From contig NYYM01000087.1 in NCBI GenBank assembly GCA_002685815.1, forward strand, positions 1 to 10,396: 10,396 nucleotides of DNA, in the 5' to 3' direction. A program made the translations under genes and the position numbers. The stretch's first letter is position 1, and the number at the start of each line of letters is the position of its first letter. The notes beneath the pieces are model-generated. The model was not told the origin of the DNA and did no database searches. It worked only from the letters and a program-made list of their open reading frames with translations. This DNA is from Dehalococcoidales bacterium (lineage in GTDB: Bacteria > Chloroflexota > Dehalococcoidia > Dehalococcoidales > UBA2162). Below, piece after piece: positions 6,771-10,396 of this stretch.

Positions 6771-7943
6771 CTATCTCAACGAATATACTACCTTTTCGAT
6801 CTCCTCTTTGCCAAACTTGACCGGGTTCTGTTGGAAAGCGGCTTCCAGTTGCATCGAGTTGTCGATGATCAATTTCAAATCCTGCTCTGTTTCCACCCCG
6901 AAGCCCTTCAGGTCGGTCGGGATGCCGAGTTCCCTGCTCAGTTTCTCTATTTCATCGGCGAAGCGTTCTGATTTCTCAGCTGGGGAAGTCGTCCCGGTCT
7001 CAAAAACCAGGTCGTAAAGCTCCGAATACTCGGTGTATCCCTTTCCCACATTGTATTTTATCACTGACGGCAGGAAAACGGACCCGGCCAGCCCGTGGGG
7101 GACGTCAAAGTACACGCCCAGGGGATAGCTCAGGGCCCCGGAAGGCCCGGCCCCGGAATTCATCAGGGCGATTCCGGCACAGCCAGCCCCGAGCAGCAGG
7201 TCCAGCTTCGTTCCGGTTGAGCGGTCGCCACCGGCTATTTTCTTTAGATTTTTAAAAAGTAGCCGGAACGCCTTTATTGAGAATATTCTTGATAACGGGG
7301 TGGCATTCTGGGCGGCGTAACTCTCCAAAGTATGAGTCATCGCATCCATTCCCGCAGAAGCGTATATATGGGTCGGGCAACTATCCAGCAGCCCCGGGTC
7401 GTAAATAGCTATCTGGGGGTAGTTATATTCCGTATTGATACCGAACTTCCATTTCTCCACCGTATCTATAAAAACGGCGTAAGGTGTTACCTCGCTGCCT
7501 GTGCCGGCTGTTGATGGCAGGGCTACTACCGGCAGTGGCCGGTTTCTTACCTTGCCGAAACCCCGGTACTCAATCGCTCTCCCCTTATTTGTCTGTAGGG
7601 TCGCGCAGCCCTTGGTCAGATCAAGCGTGCTTCCCCCCCCAATTCCCACAAAACAGTCCAGGTCATGCTCGGTGAATTTTGATTTGACCTCGTCCAGATA
7701 ATCATAACTTGGTTCGACCATTTCATTGATCAGCAGGACGACCTGCCCCAGCGAATCGTTTAACAGAGTTGCGATTTCTTGGCAATAATCATTGTTGTCG
7801 TAAAGGCCCTTGTCTATCACCAGACCGATGCGCCCCCTGGAATTGGCCCCCAGCAGTTCCGGTAAACCGCTGGCGCTCCGCTCCCCGGCTCTCAAGTCGG
7901 TCTTCATCACAAACCTGATATTCTCTTTTAAATGATCTTTCAT
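6771..7943 (-). CDS. iron-type (group III) alcohol dehydrogenase with altered metal site
   Basis: From the ATG at 7943 the product is 390 residues, normal for the Fe-ADH family (PF00465). It has the NAD-binding GIGGGSTLD (residues 100-108), LPSTAGTGSEVT (142-153), the metal-ligand segment GMDAMTHTLE (D200, H204) and DVPHGLAG (H283). By comparison with FucO (ligands D196, H200, H263, H277; active-site H267), the position of H263 is Gly269 and that of H267 is Tyr273, in PSGALSYPLG. The enzyme probably interconverts an alcohol and aldehyde or ketone with NAD(P)H, but may bind its metal with only three protein ligands or differ in chemistry. The Fe-ADH KdnB, which oxidises C8 of Kdo before amination in Shewanella, is a useful analogy, not an assignment. 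Starts at 8006 (GTG) and 8003 (ATG) are possible; AAGGG seven bases before 7943 and the family N-terminus favour 7943. Confidence 0.87.
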   Translation of the reverse strand: MKDHLKENIRFVMKTDLRAGERSASGLPELLGANSRGRIGLVIDKGLYDNNDYCQEIATLLNDSLGQVVLLINEMVEPSYDYLDEVKSKFTEHDLDCFVGIGGGSTLDLTKGCATLQTNKGRAIEYRGFGKVRNRPLPVVALPSTAGTGSEVTPYAVFIDTVEKWKFGINTEYNYPQIAIYDPGLLDSCPTHIYASAGMDAMTHTLESYAAQNATPLSRIFSIKAFRLLFKNLKKIAGGDRSTGTKLDLLLGAGCAGIALMNSGAGPSGALSYPLGVYFDVPHGLAGSVFLPSVIKYNVGKGYTEYSELYDLVFETGTTSPAEKSERFADEIEKLSRELGIPTDLKGFGVETEQDLKLIIDNSMQLEAAFQQNPVKFGKEEIEKVVYSLR

Positions 7944-8053
7944 AGTCCTGCCCTTGTTTTCCCGCCGCAATTTGTTTTGTTCCCGAAGCGTCCCCTTCCC
8001 CATCACGTTTCAACTTGTTCGTGGAGCAGGTCCGGCCTTCTCGGTACCCGCTA

Positions 8054-8062
8054 ATTGTATCA
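8054..8062 (-). promoter_or_regulatory. candidate extended -10 promoter element upstream of the dehydrogenase-aminotransferase group
   Basis: The minus strand reads TGATACAAT, an extended -10 (TGn followed by TACAAT, five of six to consensus). It falls in the only long intergenic gap of the window (7944-8095, 152 bases). No good -35 hexamer lies 16-18 bases upstream, which is tolerated with an extended -10. It could start a second transcript for the genes from 7943 leftwards, with a leader of roughly 100 bases. The rest of the gap shows no hairpin or terminator that I can see. Confidence 0.3.
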
Positions 8063-8095
8063 CCTTTTGAATAGAAGCTTGACACCTCACGACCA

Positions 8096-9469
8096 TCATT
8101 CTTTCAATAGATCCTTCTCAAGTATCTCGAATATCTTGGTGGCGATTACCTCATTACCCTTTTCTGATATGTGGACAAAATCAATATAGTATGTCTCCGT
8201 CCTGTCACCGAGTGCCTCCATGATACTGAAGAAACTAGCAGGAGGGTTTCCCACCAACGAAGCGTAGGTCATCTGCTGAAGAAGGCCGTGGTGACTGTCC
8301 GTTACCCTTGGATCCGTAGCAGTTTCTTCATCTGTGAGCTTCTTTTCAGTGAAAGTTGTTGGTTGCTGAAAATAGGCGTACTTGAAACCGTATGATTGGG
8401 ACAACCGCTCCAGAAAATTTATCGACTCAAGGTAGTTTTCAGCGATGCCGGCGGAAAGCAATCGTAATTCCTCATCGTTATAGTCTGAAGCAACCGCGTC
8501 GAGGTCTTGCTCCTGAAAACTCGATCTAAATATATATTGAATCGTCTTGTCCAACACCATGTAAATCTTGCTATAGCTCGTCAGTACCACGGGTATCGCG
8601 TTCAAAATACTGGACACGGAGGCTGGTACTGAAGGCTCTGCCCCCAATTTCTCGCTAATCCTGAGTTGATCGTAATGAGCATCCGGAACGCCGCTCTGAT
8701 AGGCAGCGTAAACTTCGTTAGCCCCACCGTAAAATATGACATAATCAGGCCTGTGGCCCTCTTTTAACAGCAGTGCCAGATACACGGTTTCTTGCGTGAT
8801 CGTGTAGGCCCACTCTCCATAATTATGGACTTCGACGTCGTAATCGCTACTGTCCAGCAGCTTGTACAAATATGAAGGTATTGTGTGGTCGTCTCTGGCG
8901 CCATATCCCCAGACTGTTGACCCTCCAAACACATATAATGTCTCAGCAAGTTCTCCGGGAGTTTCCCCGGGACGCCATGTTGTTCTTACTCCCTCGGAAT
9001 TTACATTAATATACTCTCCGTGATACGGTCCGTACTTCCAGCCCACAAACGGTTTATAAACACTGGTCAGAGAGAATTCTCCGATCTCTTCCCAATATTG
9101 TCCCGCCCACTCAATACCCTCGTAAGGTGACAGAGAGGCTTTCTGAGCAAACCCACTTTGCTGCTGGTCATCCAGTTTGGTTACAAAGCTGACGGCCTGC
9201 AAACCGGCTTCTACTACGAGAATTACGAGTATAAAAGTAATGAATCCGAAAACCAGACGTTTTCTTCTTTCCGGAGTTTTGCCCTGTAAATAGACGAGCA
9301 AGACGCTCGTGATAAGAAGTATATCGAGGCCGCCAATGAAGATTCTGGATTGAAATGAAATATTACTGGGTAGTAGCAGATAACCCACTAGCCACGGATT
9401 TACCAACAGACCGGCAGCCAGGGCAACATTCAAACCGGTAAACCTCTTTGGAATTATTTTTAAAAACAA
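8096..9469 (-). CDS. membrane-anchored SGNH-hydrolase-like protein
   Basis: The 457-residue protein starts with three likely membrane helices (about residues 13-33, 44-60 and 72-94), followed by an extracytoplasmic or periplasmic SGNH domain. The blocks are visible: FGGSTVWG with nucleophile Ser184 (a GDS variant), NYGEWAYT (block II, G218), YGGANE (N251, block III) and YIDFVHISEKGN with D430 and H433 of the catalytic pair (block V). Such proteins act as esterases or acyltransferases on cell-surface polysaccharides; the hydrolysed or transferred group cannot be read here. SGNH proteins of this shape often accompany DUF5989 and carbamoyltransferase genes, as here. The start is a TTG at 9469: no in-frame ATG or GTG lies between the preceding stop (9518-9520) and the first helix, and GGGAG stands seven bases before it. 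Confidence 0.85.
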   Translation of the reverse strand: MFLKIIPKRFTGLNVALAAGLLVNPWLVGYLLLPSNISFQSRIFIGGLDILLITSVLLVYLQGKTPERRKRLVFGFITFILVILVVEAGLQAVSFVTKLDDQQQSGFAQKASLSPYEGIEWAGQYWEEIGEFSLTSVYKPFVGWKYGPYHGEYINVNSEGVRTTWRPGETPGELAETLYVFGGSTVWGYGARDDHTIPSYLYKLLDSSDYDVEVHNYGEWAYTITQETVYLALLLKEGHRPDYVIFYGGANEVYAAYQSGVPDAHYDQLRISEKLGAEPSVPASVSSILNAIPVVLTSYSKIYMVLDKTIQYIFRSSFQEQDLDAVASDYNDEELRLLSAGIAENYLESINFLERLSQSYGFKYAYFQQPTTFTEKKLTDEETATDPRVTDSHHGLLQQMTYASLVGNPPASFFSIMEALGDRTETYYIDFVHISEKGNEVIATKIFEILEKDLLKE

Positions 9470-9476
9470 AACACCA

Positions 9477-9481
9477 CTCCC
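9477..9481 (-). promoter_or_regulatory. Shine-Dalgarno supporting a TTG start
   Basis: GGGAG on the minus strand lies seven bases before the TTG at 9469, the start chosen for the SGNH protein. The same frame has no ATG or GTG between here and the upstream TGA at 9520-9518. Confidence 0.6.
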
Positions 9482-9517
9482 AATGAGTTCAGTTGTGAAA
9501 GAATTGCTGCCATATTC

Positions 9518-9697
9518 TCAAAAAAGAGTGTAAATGAACGGAGCGATTGAAGAACTCCCGGCAAACACCAATAGGGCGCCGAATAATACCAGAATAACTA
9601 CAACGGGAATCAACCACCACAGTTTTCTCTGCCACAGATAACTCAGCAACTCGCCGAAGACCCCTATCTTCGTTGTGAAATCTCCTAACATACCCAT
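9518..9697 (-). CDS. DUF5989 small membrane protein (SxtK-like)
   Basis: This 59-residue protein has one strong transmembrane segment (about residues 28-47, LIPVVVILVLFGALLVFAG) preceded by the basic, Trp-rich LWQRKLWW and followed by the near-invariant tail SSSIAPFIYTLF. That layout, WW-L-P-hydrophobic stretch-S-S-APFIYTLF, is the DUF5989 family as I know it. These proteins lie beside NodU/SxtI-type carbamoyltransferases and SxtJ membrane proteins in polysaccharide and toxin clusters; their function is not established, and SxtJ is absent here. The ATG at 9697 follows GGGAG by nine bases; a GTG at 9700 (six bases) and an ATG at 9691 are alternatives. It is 34 bases downstream of the carbamoyltransferase stop and 48 before the SGNH gene, so the three are probably one transcript. 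Confidence 0.85.
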   Translation of the reverse strand: MGMLGDFTTKIGVFGELLSYLWQRKLWWLIPVVVILVLFGALLVFAGSSSIAPFIYTLF

Positions 9698-9731
9698 CAC
9701 GCCATTCTCCCTCTTAACATAATGACAAATT

Positions 9732-10380
9732 CTATTTTCTTACTACATAATTCTTTAGCACCAGTACATCTATTCCACTGGTGCTGAAAGTATTGAAAGC
9801 ATTGGCTGGTGAGTTTACCACCGGTTCCCCTCTCAGGTTGAAAGAGGTATTCAGTAAAACGGGCACTCCGGTGGCCTCACCAAACCTCTTCACTACCTGA
9901 TAATATCGGGGGTTCCATTCTTCTCTGACTGTTTGGAGTCTCCCTGTGCCCATGTGGCTGACCGCCTTAATGGTTTCTGCCTTATGTTTCATGAGCGGCA
10001 GCACCAGGAGCATGTACCTGGCCGGATATTGTTTTGCCACCTGGTCGCCGTCTTGAAAATATCCTCCCATCCGCTCTTCCAGTATTGCCGGGGCAAAAGG
10101 TCTGAAAGGTTCGCGGAATTTGATCTTCGCATTCACCAGTTCTTTCATCTCTTCGCTCCTGGGGTCTGCCAGGATGCTCCGGTTGCCCAGAGCCCTGGGG
10201 CCCCATTCAGACCGGCCCTGAAACCAGGCCACAACCTTTCCGTCCACAAGATCATCTACGGTTCTGTCCAGCAGCTTCTCATCATCTGAGAAATATTCGT
10301 AAGAAATATTGTTGCCGTCCAGGAATTCCTTGGTCTCATCCTCTGAATACTCTTTTCCCCAATAGGCATGCTCCATGACG
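9732..10380 (-). CDS. NodU/CmcH/SxtI-type carbamoyltransferase, C-terminal part (5' end cut)
   Basis: Only the last ~216 codons are present; whole family members are about 570-610 residues. The visible part is the Carbam_trans_C domain (PF16861). Counting from the Met at 10376, it shows GRSEWGPRALGNRSILADPR (residues 54-73, a family signature normally GRxEFGPRALGNRSIL), KFREPFRPFAPAIL (86-99), and near the C-terminus LLNTSFNLRGEPVV followed by NAFNTFSTSGIDVL. The family transfers a carbamoyl group from carbamoyl phosphate, via carbamoyl-adenylate made in this domain, to a hydroxyl on a sugar, lipid, antibiotic or toxin scaffold. The Met at 10376 is almost certainly internal (MEHAYWGKEYS corresponds to the middle of homologues) and the frame stays open to the contig end. 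The N-terminal TsaD-like domain is missing because the sequence ends, not because the gene is broken. Confidence 0.93.
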
Positions 10381-10396
10381 AGATCGGAAGAGCACA
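10381..10396. other. Illumina TruSeq adapter remnant at the contig end
   Basis: The last 16 bases, AGATCGGAAGAGCACA, are identical to the beginning of the standard TruSeq read-1 adapter. They are not genomic and any translation of them is meaningless. Authentic sequence appears to end at 10380. Confidence 0.95.

Noticed and set aside
7789..8085. Minus-strand 98-codon frame overlapping the start of the alcohol dehydrogenase
   Set aside because: The product is low-complexity, rich in Gly, Arg and Gln, and lies out of frame with the well-supported dehydrogenase.
8079..8108. Plus-strand TTGACA with TTCAAT 18 bases downstream, promoter-like
   Set aside because: It points into the SGNH gene in antisense and no plus-strand gene follows; the -10 is only four of six.

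Overview
The window is 10.4 kb of bacterial DNA, probably an assembled metagenomic or draft-genome contig. The last 16 bases (10381-10396) match the start of the Illumina TruSeq adapter, so authentic sequence appears to end at 10380. All ten genes lie on the minus strand, so transcription runs from the right edge to the left. Most of the window has a balanced GC content, but the leftmost ~240 bases fall to roughly one third GC. Starts are a mix of ATG, GTG and TTG, several with strong GGAG-type Shine-Dalgarno sequences. I see no tRNA, rRNA, CRISPR array, insertion sequence or convincing terminator, and no gene-free stretch over 300 bases. The lineage cannot be named from this sequence alone.

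In transcription order: (1) 9470-10380 holds the C-terminal part of a NodU/SxtI-type carbamoyltransferase and a small DUF5989 membrane protein; 8096-9469 is a membrane-anchored SGNH-hydrolase-like protein. Together they look like a surface-glycan or small-molecule decoration module. (2) After a 152-base gap with a candidate extended -10 promoter come four tightly packed genes (3703-7943): an iron-type alcohol dehydrogenase with changed metal-site residues, a class III (glutamate-1-semialdehyde-aminomutase-like) PLP aminotransferase, a Gfo/Idh/MocA oxidoreductase and a PtmA-like short-chain dehydrogenase. (3) Then come a 670-residue B12-binding-type radical SAM enzyme (1620-3632), a class I SAM methyltransferase (899-1555) and an SpsF/NeuA-like cytidylyltransferase (1-892). 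The cytidylyltransferase has a GTG start and runs off the left edge.

Taken together this looks like part of a biosynthetic locus for an unusual activated sugar or sugar acid (nonulosonate- or Kdo-like) and its attachment to a surface glycan. The inferred logic is that the alcohol dehydrogenase makes an aldehyde or ketone, the class III aminotransferase aminates it, the two other oxidoreductases adjust the oxidation state or stereochemistry, the radical SAM enzyme and methyltransferase alkylate or rearrange, and the cytidylyltransferase activates the product as a CMP or CDP derivative. Carbamoyl and acyl groups could be added by the first three genes. No glycosyltransferase, NeuB-type synthase or transporter is inside the window, so the product is unproven.
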